Shown piece by piece: positions 1 through 10,401 of a DNA stretch of 64,000 nucleotides. Within the stretch, counting starts at the first letter, position 1. Every line of letters begins with the position of its first letter. The position numbers and the translations under genes are program-made. The DNA comes from Vibrio coralliilyticus ATCC BAA-450 (lineage in GTDB: Bacteria > Pseudomonadota > Gammaproteobacteria > Enterobacterales > Vibrionaceae), in contig NZ_ACZN01000013.1 in the NCBI RefSeq assembly GCF_000176135.1, positions 388,133-452,132 of the forward strand, written 5' to 3'. Under the pieces are notes generated by a model. It made no database searches, was not told the DNA's origin, and saw nothing but the letters and a program-made list of their open reading frames with translations.

Positions 1-379
1 AAGGTAAGGTGATGTCTGTGGTCAGGCGTGCGCCTTTGGTGCCAAGCGGGTCTTTCACCACCTGGACGACAATGTCTTGTCCTTGGCGAACCAGCTCAGA
101 GATATCTCTGACTTGAAACTGTTGTTTCTCATTCTCTGCCACACACTCAGTGTGAGGCACAATGTCCGAAGCATGAAGAAATGCCGCTTTGTCTAAGCCA
201 ATATCAACAAATGCCGCTTGCATCCCCGGCAGGACTCGGCTGACTTTGCCTTTGTATATATTGCCGACAATACCGCGCTTTGCTTCACGTTCCACATGGA
301 TCTCTTGTAGGGTTCCCCCTTCAATCATGGCCACACGAGTTTCACTCGGGGTCACGTTGATTAGCAACTCTGCACTCAT
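1..379 (-). CDS. rng: Ribonuclease G, N-terminal part (runs off the left edge)
   Basis: This is the first 126 residues of an RNase E/G family endoribonuclease, which matures 16S rRNA 5' ends and decays some mRNAs. The ATG at 379 follows GAGGTGCGCC, a good ribosome-binding site. The protein opens MSAELLINVTPSETRVAMIE, and an S1 RNA-binding domain follows from about residue 37 (GNIYKGKVSRVLPGMQAAFV), as in RNase G. Unlike RNase E, it starts with the short lead-in typical of RNase G. The catalytic DNase I-like domain lies outside the window. It sits directly downstream of mreBCD-maf on the same strand, the usual gammaproteobacterial order. Confidence 0.93.
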   Translation of the reverse strand, partial: MSAELLINVTPSETRVAMIEGGTLQEIHVEREAKRGIVGNIYKGKVSRVLPGMQAAFVDIGLDKAAFLHASDIVPHTECVAENEKQQFQVRDISELVRQGQDIVVQVVKDPLGTKGARLTTDITLP

Positions 380-401
380 CGGCGCACCTCAAAATTTTAA
401 A

Positions 402-962
402 TTATAAGAATTTGTGCAAGAGCTGGTCCGTTTCGAATAATGGGAGGCCTACCACAGCATGATAGCTACCCTCAATACGCGTTACGAAACGGCCTCCGAT
501 ACCCTGGATTCCATAGCTACCAGCTTTATCGCATGGTTCACCCGTATGCCAATATTGTTCTATCTCGTTTTCTGACATAGGTTTAAACCATACGTCTGTA
601 GTCACCACTACAGTTTCTTGTTGTTCTTTACTGGCCACTGTCACTGCTGTCATCACCTGATGACAACGATCTGACAGCGACATCAGCATCTGTTTAGCAT
701 GTTCCAGATCATCGGGCTTTTCCAGAACGGTGTTGTCACAAACAACGATGGTATCTGAGCCAATGACAACAGCTTCACTTGCGAGCGCTAACCCCGCGAG
801 CGCTTTATCTTTAGATAGGCGTGCGACGTACTGCTTTGGATTCTCATCTGACGATTGACTTTCTTCGACATCGGTTCGAATAACAGTAAACGAATGACCT
901 AATTGTGATAACAGTTCTTTGCGTCTCGGTGATCCTGACGCCAACACCAACTTTTTCATCAT
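402..962 (-). CDS. yhdE: Maf-family nucleotide pyrophosphatase (YhdE type, dTTP/UTP)
   Basis: A cytoplasmic nucleoside triphosphate pyrophosphatase of the Maf family. YhdE-type members hydrolyse dTTP, UTP and modified pyrimidine nucleotides; overexpression blocks septation in some bacteria. The N-terminal signature LASGSPRRKELL, the segment ESQSSDENP and the catalytic region VVIGSDTIV are present, and 186 residues is the normal size. I chose the ATG at 962 because AAGG lies six bases upstream; a second ATG follows at 959, and a TTG at 965 is less likely. Only three bases separate it from the mreD stop, so it is translated from the mre operon mRNA, as in E. coli. Confidence 0.93.
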   Translation of the reverse strand: MMKKLVLASGSPRRKELLSQLGHSFTVIRTDVEESQSSDENPKQYVARLSKDKALAGLALASEAVVIGSDTIVVCDNTVLEKPDDLEHAKQMLMSLSDRCHQVMTAVTVASKEQQETVVVTTDVWFKPMSENEIEQYWHTGEPCDKAGSYGIQGIGGRFVTRIEGSYHAVVGLPLFETDQLLHKFL

Positions 963-965
963 CAA

Positions 966-1454
966 TTACCTTACATGCCAATGTCGTCTGACTCTGCGCA
1001 TCAACAGGAATAACCACGGCCACAGAATACAGTTTATCAAGCCACTCCACAGAGACAGCAGATTAAATGTAATGTCCTGTATCAGGTATTCTCCTGAGAA
1101 AATCAGAACATCCAAAACAATAGAGAGCAGACCAATTAGCATCGCTTGCTGCCAAAGGGCCATATTCCTCAAGACCAAGAAATTAAGCGCCACCAGATAA
1201 ACGACGATCGACATCATCATACCGCGAATACCCAAGGTGGAACCGAGCAATAAGTCCCACAGCAAGCCAAGTATCAAAGCGGTACCGACATTTACTCGAT
1301 GTGGCAATGCCAACACCCAGTAACAAACCACAAGAAACAGCCAAGAAGGTCTTAACACATCCAATACGCCAGGCCATGGAATAGTCTGAAGGGTTAAGGC
1401 TATTAAAAACGAAAAGGCAATGACCATTTTGCCTTTAAATACACTATTCGCCAT
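966..1454 (-). CDS. mreD: Rod shape-determining protein MreD
   Basis: A 162-residue integral inner-membrane protein with about five hydrophobic helices (for example the segments near residues 11-28, 35-50 and 90-110) and a basic C-terminus (MRRVRRHWHVR). MreD is part of the elongasome that couples MreB filaments to lateral peptidoglycan synthesis. Its start overlaps the 3' end of mreC by 11 bases, suggesting translational coupling. Sequence conservation in this family is low, so the call rests on size, topology and position between mreC and maf. Confidence 0.93.
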   Translation of the reverse strand: MANSVFKGKMVIAFSFLIALTLQTIPWPGVLDVLRPSWLFLVVCYWVLALPHRVNVGTALILGLLWDLLLGSTLGIRGMMMSIVVYLVALNFLVLRNMALWQQAMLIGLLSIVLDVLIFSGEYLIQDITFNLLSLWSGLINCILWPWLFLLMRRVRRHWHVR

Positions 1455-2331
1455 TACCGCTTACCTCTTGCATATTACTTGGTAATGCCTGTTGAATCTT
1501 GTCCTGACGAGAATCATTTGGCCAGATGAGAAGCAAATAACGTAGGCGTTCAAAATCGACAACCGGTTCAGCTTCTATCGCTGCGAATTCACGCGCAGTG
1601 TCACGGACAACATTCACCACGTGCGCCACTGGATATCCTTCTGGGTACACTCCCCCCAAACCGGAAGTAACCAGTAAGTCGTCTTCCTGAATATCGAGGC
1701 TGATCGGAATATGATCTAAGTTGATTCTGTCTATCTTGCTGTTGCCTGACGCGATAACACGGATGTCATTACGAATCACTTGGACAGGAATAGCACTCTG
1801 GCTATCTGTAAGTAACAATACGCGGCTGTTATGGGCGGAAACAAAGGTTACCTGACCAACAATCCCTTTTTCGTTCGCCACAGGCTGGCCGACATAAACG
1901 CCATCTATCTGGCCTTTATCAATAACTACTTGCTGACGATATGGTGATGTATCCACGGCCATCACTTCAGTGACTACTTTACGCTCGTCTCGTACAAACG
2001 AGGAGCCCAGCAGTTTACGCAAGCGCTGGTTTTCTTCACGATACTGATCCAGCAGCAACATATCATTCTTAAGACGCAGAATTTCACGCTTAAGCTGATG
2101 GTTACTCTCCATAAAGTCTTTGCGAATATTGAAACGCTCATAGACCCCATCAAACATAGTGCGAGGAACATCAGCTAAATACTGAATCGGGGCGACCATG
2201 CTGTTGAGTAAATAACGTACCTGAGCAAATGCGCCTAAACGACTATCAGCCAGCATAAGGCTGGCTGATATAATGACTGCGAAAAACAGGCGTAATTGAA
2301 GTGAAGGTCCTCGGCCAAAAATCGGCTTCAT
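1444..2331 (-). CDS. mreC: Rod shape-determining protein MreC
   Basis: A 295-residue bitopic inner-membrane protein. A short cytoplasmic start (MKPIFGRGPSLQLRL) leads into one transmembrane helix at about residues 13-30. A coiled coil follows at about 70-110 (heptads around ESNHQLKREILRLKNDM), then a periplasmic double beta-barrel with motifs such as GIVGQVTFVS and LLVTSGLGGVYPEGYPVA. MreC links MreB and MreD to the cell-wall synthases PBP2 and RodA. It lies 57 bases after mreB, and that gap holds a stable inverted repeat listed separately. Confidence 0.95.
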   Translation of the reverse strand: MKPIFGRGPSLQLRLFFAVIISASLMLADSRLGAFAQVRYLLNSMVAPIQYLADVPRTMFDGVYERFNIRKDFMESNHQLKREILRLKNDMLLLDQYREENQRLRKLLGSSFVRDERKVVTEVMAVDTSPYRQQVVIDKGQIDGVYVGQPVANEKGIVGQVTFVSAHNSRVLLLTDSQSAIPVQVIRNDIRVIASGNSKIDRINLDHIPISLDIQEDDLLVTSGLGGVYPEGYPVAHVVNVVRDTAREFAAIEAEPVVDFERLRYLLLIWPNDSRQDKIQQALPSNMQEVSGNGE

Positions 2332-2353
2332 TGAGTATGAGTTCCTTAATCGC

Positions 2354-2388
2354 TCGAAATAGCCTAGTGGTTTGCTAGGCCAATTCGA
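2354..2388 (-). repeat. Inverted repeat between mreB and mreC
   Basis: GCCTAG (2362-2367) pairs with CTAGGC (2375-2380) around a seven-base loop, and the outer arms TCGAA (2354-2358) and TTCGA (2384-2388) extend the structure. It starts at the first base after the mreB stop codon. No T-run follows on the minus strand, so it is more likely an mRNA-stability, processing or partial-termination hairpin than a full terminator. The effect on the MreB to MreC ratio is inference. Confidence 0.6.
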
Positions 2389-3516
<1,128 letters not shown>

Positions 3517-3586
3517 CTATAAACATGGGCTGAAACCCGCAATTTCTAACAGATTCCTAACGAAAGTCGAAAAAATCTCGTTGTCT

Positions 3587-6500
3587 CTAATTCTGTTCAT
3601 TCCACCAAATGACTCGATCACTCCCTCGGTATAGACCAAATTGTGTCAGTCCTGAAGTGGAATTTTCAAAATTACCATCACCATCTTCATCATCCATTAG
3701 CCATGGAAACAATGAATTCACATTAAGAGAAGTTGTGATCGTTCCGGTGATGCCAGATCCAGGTGGAGTAAACTCTATCCAAGATTCTCCACTGCTAGCT
3801 GTAGAAGAAACTAGTGACGCATTGACCTCTGGCTGAGTAGGGCTACCGTTAGTTACAACCGTATATTCCCCTGATGTGAATACAAAGTTCCCAATAGCCC
3901 CAAAGCTGGTGCATGAGTCATCGGTATTGGTTTCAAAGCGATTGCTTTGATAGTGTTGCAATTCCAGTCGCTGCCTTACAGTTGCAATCTCAGAGCCATA
4001 GGTGTCGTTAATAACCAGCCTTCCCCAACGAAGTTGCATAGTGCCATCTACATTATCAAAGGTAATGCCTTGACAATCATCACTACTCCCAGAATGTGCT
4101 GATTTAAAGCATACGCCATCGGAATCTTTAAGATCACGTTCATCTAACTCGAGTTGAAAGTCAGCAGTAAATGGATTTATTGGCGTTGTATCTTTGGTGT
4201 ATAAAATATGCTCATTTTTGAGCACTACTTTACTATCATTCGTAGCATTTCTCTCAACACTTGGGCTAGGTATTGATGACGTGTCAATAGAAATTGTAGG
4301 GTTACCGCTTGCGGCGTTATACGTATGATAACCCCACTGATTGCTGTAACGCCACCACCCATCATCTAGATAATTTTTAACGTCTGAGCCACTTGCTGAT
4401 TGCGGAGACAAATCGAGCTGTGGTTCTGTTGAGTAGTTAAAAGATTGCCCAATATAGCTAAACCCACCACAAAACGCATCCAATACGGGGGGAAGTGGAA
4501 TTGAGACTGCGAAATAAGCAGGGATAAAGCGCCCTAAGTTACCTGTAGAGACGGGTGAAATCGTATAGCCATGAAAAGTAGTTGTTGGTGTTACGGTTAT
4601 ATCAAAAACTCCAACTTCAGAAATCGTCTGTTCGATAACGTTAGTTCCTGAATCTTGTGGGACATGATTATATTCCTGTACCCCTAGCGTACCTAACTCT
4701 TTACCAACAGGTGCAATAAGTTCATGAGTAATTTCAATATCACTATGCTTGTAGTTATATAACACTACATCATCTTCACCATAAGCCGTGACCTTTAAGT
4801 CGAATGTTTCTCCTGCTGCTGTAAAAACGTCGCATGAGGTATCTGCGGCTATGCATTCACCATCATTACCTGAATAGTCCGCTACAACAGCTAGATATTT
4901 TGGATATCTAACAAAATTCTCACTCCCTGTCATTTCCAAACCGTCTTCATCACCCGTTCCAATATAGCTAGCATTTAGCTGAATCTCCCCAGCATCTGGG
5001 TAGTTAAGGGTAAATGAGGCTTCGCCTGAACTGTTAAACGATAGATTAAGTGCAGTCGCATCACCCTCTGTTGTTCCAATAGCATTAGAATCAATCGATA
5101 CCTGAGGGCTACCCTTAATTTCACTACTAACAGGATCAACATACGAGCTCCAGAAATTGATGTTCTTGGATACACTGCCAAAACTTGGAACACATTGCTG
5201 AGAGTTATCGCTTTTCTTTACCGCCCTTATTTGTGCAGTAACTGATTCATTTGAGACTTTATCTTCTACATCAATCACAAAACCACTGTCAGAAAACACC
5301 ACATCACAATTATCTGCACCCAAGCCACTGCCGTCATTACACAAATTGGTCGAGAAAGGCCTAGCTGGAGGAGTCGAGCCCGTCACACCCAAGGTTAAAG
5401 TCCCCGGTTGGTTCTTTCTGATAGAGAAAGTCCCTGAGCCGCCAGAAAAAGTTTTCACATTTCCACCGATCCATCCTCCTCCCCCATCAACTGTCGCCGG
5501 AGAAAGAGTTGCAGTTACTGAATCAGTATATAGCTCGCTACAACTTGAATTCTTACAGGCTCTAACGGTAACTTCTTCTGCATTGCAAGTGAGTTCTTGT
5601 CCTGTGTGGGTGATTCGAAAATGATCGATTTGATCTTCTATAGGGCGTGATTGCAGCGCACAAACCTGGAAGTTATCAATCTCGTGGATATTGGTCACAC
5701 TGCCGGTAGAGCCCGTAATTGAGAGCAAGAAGTCATCTGGCACCGCAGCTTGGTTGTATTGACTATCTAAGACATTGATTGGCCCGACAATAGACTGCCA
5801 GCTACCGTTACCGATCTTACGTGAAATTTCCACCTGCGATTCATTTGTGATCCGAGAATCCACCACAATCTTATAACGATGCACCGCACCAGAATTATTG
5901 TTATCGACTGTTGGCGACAAACAGTTACCATTCTGGTTAGTTTGGCCATTGTTACACGCGCCCGCTAGATAACGATAACCCGTTTCATCAACGCCGGAAC
6001 CACGCAATGCTACCGACTGGCGTCTCCGCCCTGGGTCACTACCCTGCCCGCCTTCATTGGAAAAGTTACCATATTCATCAATACCTACGCCGAGCCAACC
6101 ACCAGCAAATCCGGGCTCGTTAGGTTTAAAGCCATAACCTAGAGGCCCACCAAATGCGCCAGCTCTTGGAGTAACAAGAGCATCTGAAAGCACGACACCA
6201 ATACCATCCGCGCCGGAACCATTATAGGCAAAATGATCAAACTCTATTTCAACCAAGTTGTCTTTGGCGGGGAATAGACGCTGATAAGTTGACGAAGTCG
6301 CCTGATTTTGCACCGCTTGGGTAAAGCGTAAGCGACTACTTACAATGCCTGGCTGGAAAGACCCGCTACTGGTCGACGTCACCCAGAGGTTAGACAGGGA
6401 ACCTGAGCTAAAGTCATCGCTGAAACACTGCAATGTTGGTGTATTGCTACAGGTATGGCGCTGACGATAGAGCTGGCGTATCTGTTGATCGGTCAAATCT

Positions 6501-8074
6501 TTATCAAATATCTGGACTTCATCAATAGCTCCATCGAAAGCTCGACCAGAGAAGTTCTGATCTTGGCCAATTTGAAAAGGATTGCTGTTGGTTTGTAGCT
6601 GCTTATTTTGGTTAGACGTCCTGCTAGCCCTTAACACACCATTGATAAATAGGCTTGCTTTAGACTTTTGGAAGTCATATCGAATAGTAACGAATGTCCA
6701 ATCATTCAAAGGCACCGATGAACTGCTTGTTAAGCTGCGGGTGGAGCTATTCTTCTCTTGCCACCACCAAAATATCCTCCGATTGGAATCCATATGAACT
6801 TCAAAGTTGGTATCTTTGGAGAAAATGCTGTGTAAACCACCCGAATTAGGCGAGCTAGTTGGATAAATCCACGCAGAAACCGTCAACGTTTTGTTCAGAT
6901 CCAAGTTGTTGTTATCAGCTACTTCAACATACTGATTATTGTCGTGCTCAAAGTATCCATAGCCACATGTACCTAGGCTATCAATAGTAGGTAGAGCTGG
7001 CGTTGATGTCGCAGTTAAAGCACCATTAATCGCGCGCCCGTGTAAATTGTTACCAGACTCATCTTTGACTTCATTAGCAGTACCATTCCAAGTAGATTCT
7101 TCAAGATGATACAGCGCTACAGGATCTGGCAATGCATCAACACCACAAGAATTCGCTGGCGACTGCTGATACAGACAAGTGCCTTCAACAGTGCTGCCGT
7201 CGTTAACATAAACAGTTCCCCAGTTGGGTTGCCCAGCTGTCACATCACCAACAATTTCCGAGCCGTCTTCAAGCTTAATGTGGTTGTTGGTACTGGTCAG
7301 GTCACCAATAACCACAGAGTCTTCTATCGTTATTTCACCATTGGCGCTAACATCACCATAAACATCTGAATCCTTAACGATGACTTTATTATTCGAAGAC
7401 GTTAGATCACCAATGATATTAGAATCTTCAATGGTGAGATCGCCATTAGAATCAATATCACCAGTAACTTCAGAATCCTTAACTGTCACTTTATTATTTG
7501 GAGTCGTTACGCTACCTGTGACTTTAGAAGACTCTTCGATATTGATGTCACCATTAGCAAAAACACTGCCCGTAACTTCCGTCCCTTTCAGCTCAACTTT
7601 GTTGTTATTAGAACGAACTGCACCACCGATGTTGCTGTCTTCAAGGACTACATCGCCACCGGTGATAATTCCACCAGTCATCTCAACATCTTTTAGCGAT
7701 ACCGAGCTGCTGTTGGCATCAAAGCGCCCGTATAGCTTATTGTTACTTTCTGACCAATCGAATGAGCCATAGCTTGCTTCAAGATCAATGGTATAAGTGG
7801 CATTACCGACCGTATTGCCACCATCGAAGCTAAAACCATCATCGGCATCTAATATCGAATTATCGGTAGCGCGAATAGTGTCATTAGAAGAGAGTTCTAC
7901 CTTACCGTTTTGACAGCGGTAAGTATCCGTTCCCGAACCAAAAGATAAAGACCAATTACCCGAAGAACATGGTGGCAAGCTGCGTTCAGAAGGCGTTTGC
8001 GATAACACATACTCCTGAGCCAAAACAGGAGTCGCCAATAACGCGACTAAAATTAAGAATATTCTAGGCATCAT
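3587..8074 (-). CDS. mshQ: MSHA biogenesis protein MshQ (giant secreted LamG/DUF6701 protein)
   Basis: The last gene of the MSHA structural operon, about 1,495 residues. The ATG at 8074 has GGAG six bases upstream, inside the end of mshP. A signal peptide (MMPRIFLILVALLATPVLAQ) is clear. Counting residues from four codons upstream of that ATG, 128-284 form tandem rungs with a 35-residue period (NNKVxVKDSxVxGDV then NGxxTIEDSxVIGDL), resembling a beta-solenoid or polymer-forming domain. Residues about 322-541 look like a laminin-G/concanavalin-like domain (YHLEES, VSAWIYPT, AIDEVQIFD). The long C-terminal half matches the MshQ/DUF6701 region, with several Cys pairs. The role is unproven; a large exported adhesin-like partner of the pilus is an inference from position and domains. 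Confidence 0.9.
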   Translation of the reverse strand: MMPRIFLILVALLATPVLAQEYVLSQTPSERSLPPCSSGNWSLSFGSGTDTYRCQNGKVELSSNDTIRATDNSILDADDGFSFDGGNTVGNATYTIDLEASYGSFDWSESNNKLYGRFDANSSSVSLKDVEMTGGIITGGDVVLEDSNIGGAVRSNNNKVELKGTEVTGSVFANGDINIEESSKVTGSVTTPNNKVTVKDSEVTGDIDSNGDLTIEDSNIIGDLTSSNNKVIVKDSDVYGDVSANGEITIEDSVVIGDLTSTNNHIKLEDGSEIVGDVTAGQPNWGTVYVNDGSTVEGTCLYQQSPANSCGVDALPDPVALYHLEESTWNGTANEVKDESGNNLHGRAINGALTATSTPALPTIDSLGTCGYGYFEHDNNQYVEVADNNNLDLNKTLTVSAWIYPTSSPNSGGLHSIFSKDTNFEVHMDSNRRIFWWWQEKNSSTRSLTSSSSVPLNDWTFVTIRYDFQKSKASLFINGVLRASRTSNQNKQLQTNSNPFQIGQDQNFSGRAFDGAIDEVQIFDKDLTDQQIRQLYRQRHTCSNTPTLQCFSDDFSSGSLSNLWVTSTSSGSFQPGIVSSRLRFTQAVQNQATSSTYQRLFPAKDNLVEIEFDHFAYNGSGADGIGVVLSDALVTPRAGAFGGPLGYGFKPNEPGFAGGWLGVGIDEYGNFSNEGGQGSDPGRRRQSVALRGSGVDETGYRYLAGACNNGQTNQNGNCLSPTVDNNNSGAVHRYKIVVDSRITNESQVEISRKIGNGSWQSIVGPINVLDSQYNQAAVPDDFLLSITGSTGSVTNIHEIDNFQVCALQSRPIEDQIDHFRITHTGQELTCNAEEVTVRACKNSSCSELYTDSVTATLSPATVDGGGGWIGGNVKTFSGGSGTFSIRKNQPGTLTLGVTGSTPPARPFSTNLCNDGSGLGADNCDVVFSDSGFVIDVEDKVSNESVTAQIRAVKKSDNSQQCVPSFGSVSKNINFWSSYVDPVSSEIKGSPQVSIDSNAIGTTEGDATALNLSFNSSGEASFTLNYPDAGEIQLNASYIGTGDEDGLEMTGSENFVRYPKYLAVVADYSGNDGECIAADTSCDVFTAAGETFDLKVTAYGEDDVVLYNYKHSDIEITHELIAPVGKELGTLGVQEYNHVPQDSGTNVIEQTISEVGVFDITVTPTTTFHGYTISPVSTGNLGRFIPAYFAVSIPLPPVLDAFCGGFSYIGQSFNYSTEPQLDLSPQSASGSDVKNYLDDGWWRYSNQWGYHTYNAASGNPTISIDTSSIPSPSVERNATNDSKVVLKNEHILYTKDTTPINPFTADFQLELDERDLKDSDGVCFKSAHSGSSDDCQGITFDNVDGTMQLRWGRLVINDTYGSEIATVRQRLELQHYQSNRFETNTDDSCTSFGAIGNFVFTSGEYTVVTNGSPTQPEVNASLVSSTASSGESWIEFTPPGSGITGTITTSLNVNSLFPWLMDDEDGDGNFENSTSGLTQFGLYRGSDRVIWWNEQN
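7235..7705 (-). repeat. Tandem 105-bp coding repeats in mshQ
   Basis: The encoded protein repeats a 35-36 residue unit beginning NNKV at open-frame residues 161, 197, 232 and (degenerate, NNHI) 267, preceded by a more divergent copy from about 128. Each unit has two half-repeats ending in GDV or GDL. The DNA has diverged between copies, so it is an old protein repeat and not a recent slippage array. Confidence 0.8.
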
Positions 8075-8483
8075 CGCGTACTCCAACTTCTATCACTCTT
8101 TGCAATTGCCAATCTCCAACCACGCAACTTCCAGTGGAAACCAATTGAAACACCTCAACATTGTTATCCAATGTACCCAAAGAGGTACAGGTAACCGACG
8201 CCGAACATTGAGATAAACCGACTCCGTTAAAGTTAATCGTTTGTTGAACACCAACCTGACAGCTGCCATTTTGGTAAAAGCGACTTATTTCTACCTGCGC
8301 TGCAGAACGCGCTGCCATTTCCGCTCTCGTACCAATTACTGAGGCAATCAGTTGATCACTACTGCGTTCTTGGTTCCGATTTGCGATCGCCGCCATAAAA
8401 CCCACCACTACGACAATGATGAAAATAACCAGCAGCAAGCCGCTCCCTTGCTGCCTACGGCGTGTTGTAGATAAGCGCATCAT
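8064..8483 (-). CDS. mshP: MSHA biogenesis protein MshP (PilX/GspK-like minor pilin)
   Basis: About 139 residues, starting at 8483 (or the next ATG at 8480) with AGG some nine bases upstream. The frame extends eight codons further, but that ATG has no good ribosome-binding site. The basic leader RRRQQGSG is followed by a long hydrophobic helix (LLLVIFIIVVVVGFMAAIA) without the Glu at mature position 5 that normal pilins carry, as in GspK/PilX-type tip pilins. Cys pairs follow in the globular part. It overlaps mshO by 29 bases and mshQ by 11 bases, so translation is coupled. Confidence 0.85.
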   Translation of the reverse strand: MMRLSTTRRRQQGSGLLLVIFIIVVVVGFMAAIANRNQERSSDQLIASVIGTRAEMAARSAAQVEISRFYQNGSCQVGVQQTINFNGVGLSQCSASVTCTSLGTLDNNVEVFQLVSTGSCVVGDWQLQRVIEVGVRDDA

Positions 8484-9231
8484 GATCAAACCTAACCTGC
8501 TCTCCATTACCGACGAAGGTCAGCTCCATTTTAACTAGGCCATTACGTTGCAACTGGGGATCAGCAACAACAAAGTTGACCTGATTAAGATTTCCAGCAA
8601 CCCTAACTCCAGTACCTAATAATGCAGGCGTTAAAGTCGCTCTATCTAGATCATAGCCGGAATACCGCAGTAGCTCATTGCCAACTAGGCAAAATGCGAC
8701 TGGTTCACGATAGAAATAAAGGCGATCTGCTGGGCTCAATGTCGTAAAACCGGTGCTCACTGTCAGGTCAACATCCACCATAGACGTCATCGCGCCACTT
8801 GCAGCAAAATCGACAGTGGTACTGACTTGAGCGGTTTGGCCAGAACCATCCACATCTTCTCTCAGTTCAGCACTATCGGTTGGATACACCACAATACGCT
8901 CGCCCGCGGCAATACTTTTAACCACTGGGAGCACTCTGATTGACGAAGAGACCGATAAAGCCATAGGAAGATCCATATATATGGCACTATTTGTAATTGG
9001 CAAAATTTCAATACAGTTATTCGCTACCACAACACTATTTGGAATCGCTTCGCGAATTTCTCTACGCATCCTTTCAGTGGCAAAGCGGCCTTGCTGAATT
9101 AATGCTTCACGATTTGATGAATCTGAATACAATACCAATGATTGACGCACCACTTCGCCGACAAACAGACCAACAATGCCTAACAAAGTAATGGAAACAA
9201 CCATTTCAATCAGAGTAAAGCCACGCATCAA
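8455..9231 (-). CDS. mshO: MSHA biogenesis protein MshO (minor pilin)
   Basis: A 258-residue type IV pilin-like protein. The prepilin peptidase site is MMRG|FTLIEMVVS, with Glu at mature position 5, followed by the hydrophobic N-terminal helix (ITLLGIVGLFVGEVVRQSL) and a large beta-rich domain. It resembles PilW/GspJ-type minor pilins that prime assembly at the pilus tip. Its start overlaps the mshD stop by four bases (ATGA-type coupling), and its end overlaps mshP. Confidence 0.9.
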   Translation of the reverse strand: MMRGFTLIEMVVSITLLGIVGLFVGEVVRQSLVLYSDSSNREALIQQGRFATERMRREIREAIPNSVVVANNCIEILPITNSAIYMDLPMALSVSSSIRVLPVVKSIAAGERIVVYPTDSAELREDVDGSGQTAQVSTTVDFAASGAMTSMVDVDLTVSTGFTTLSPADRLYFYREPVAFCLVGNELLRYSGYDLDRATLTPALLGTGVRVAGNLNQVNFVVADPQLQRNGLVKMELTFVGNGEQVRFDHDALIYNTP

Positions 9232-9815
9232 AAATTCCCTTTTGTCGCCGCGAATGGGTAAGTGTTCCCCTGACGATCAGTAATAGTGACGGTAATTCGC
9301 TTATAGTTTGTTATGGTGGAGGATTCCGTGCCTTGCATGGTTCCACTGACGTCTTGTTCATAGAAAACCGTTATAGATACATTGTATCCTTGGTAGCCAT
9401 CACTAAGGTCGTCACTAAGGTCTTCACCTAATACGTCTTGAACCACCCCATTCAGTCCGTCAAAGTCATCGACATCGTTGTACAGCGTTTTATTTGTCTC
9501 TCCTGGATCTGTGCCAAGGGCAGTAGCATCTGTACATAAATCTCGGCCGACGGCAGCAACGATGACACATTCAGGTAAACCGCCATTCGGACCCGAGTTC
9601 TGATCAAAATTACGACCTAACACTTCGTCCAACACCGCACGACCTAACTCAGCCGCTTTAACCGACGATACTTGATCGGCACTTTGTTTACCTTTAGGAA
9701 ATAGCGCAATCGACACACCACTGATAGCAATACCAATGATCACGATAACAATCACCATCTCCAATAACGAAAAACCGTTATATTTAGCAACTTGTCGGGT
9801 TCGCAAAAATACCAC
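9228..9815 (-). CDS. mshD: MSHA minor prepilin MshD
   Basis: A type IV prepilin-like protein of up to 195 residues. The cleavage motif KYNG|FSLLEMVIVIVII has Glu at position 5, and a Cys-containing globular domain follows (PECVIVAAVGRDLC). The start is uncertain. A GTG at 9815 gives the longest form but its ribosome-binding site abuts the codon; a TTG at 9806 sits six bases after AAGGTGG and is a good alternative. Either start lies inside the end of mshC (20-30 base overlap), which supports translational coupling. Family members act as minor pilins of the MSHA fibre. Confidence 0.88.
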   Translation of the reverse strand: MVFLRTRQVAKYNGFSLLEMVIVIVIIGIAISGVSIALFPKGKQSADQVSSVKAAELGRAVLDEVLGRNFDQNSGPNGGLPECVIVAAVGRDLCTDATALGTDPGETNKTLYNDVDDFDGLNGVVQDVLGEDLSDDLSDGYQGYNVSITVFYEQDVSGTMQGTESSTITNYKRITVTITDRQGNTYPFAATKGNF

Positions 9816-10284
9816 CTTCTGAATTGATACAAATAAATCGGCTGGTGCCAGATTGGCCCTGAATAGTCACAGTACAATCAGTAGTTGAACACTGCGAAGG
9901 ACGACCTAGACTGTCAAAATCGACATAATTTTCTGAACCATTGGTGCTGATCGTTAATGACACGTCGTCTCCAGCAGCATCAACGTAGCTACTGTCGCTG
10001 GTATCAGATGGGAATACGATTGCACAGCCGCCAGATGATACGGCTGGCGAAACGTGAATAGCCTGATTATCAATGACCAACCAGCGACTACATAAACCAT
10101 TACGATTCATTGCCCTAAGCTGAGTTAACCGCAAAGACGATAAAACAGCTTCTTCCATTAATTGTGCATCAAAGCTGCTTTTACCTACGTAGCGACTAGC
10201 AGCATAGACTGATACCACTGCAAGCAACACAATGACCATAATAAGTTCAATTAACGTAAAGCCTCGACAAGGCTTAGCATTCAT
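9784..10284 (-). CDS. mshC: MSHA minor prepilin MshC
   Basis: A 166-residue prepilin with processing site MNAKPCRG|FTLIELIMVIVLL and Glu at mature position 5. The globular domain has Cys at LCSRW, GGCAIVF, QCSTTDC and the terminal TSC, as in GspH/FimT-like minor pilins. It is the first gene after the mshA terminator hairpin, so expression depends on read-through from mshBA or on a promoter in the 117 bases between that hairpin and its start. Confidence 0.9.
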   Translation of the reverse strand: MNAKPCRGFTLIELIMVIVLLAVVSVYAASRYVGKSSFDAQLMEEAVLSSLRLTQLRAMNRNGLCSRWLVIDNQAIHVSPAVSSGGCAIVFPSDTSDSSYVDAAGDDVSLTISTNGSENYVDFDSLGRPSQCSTTDCTVTIQGQSGTSRFICINSEGGIFANPTSC

Positions 10285-10401
10285 AAGATACCTAAGTAGC
10301 TAATTTTTCTAATTTGATTATAAATTAGAAAAGCTATCAGTGAGGTGATTTGTGTAGATTTTGAGAAGAAGTAAGAGGTTAGTTCTGTGTGAGAGCATGA
10401 C

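Noticed and set aside
7106..7772. Two plus-strand open frames opposite the mshQ repeats
   Set aside because: They are periodic shadows of the repeated minus-strand coding sequence and lack start signals.
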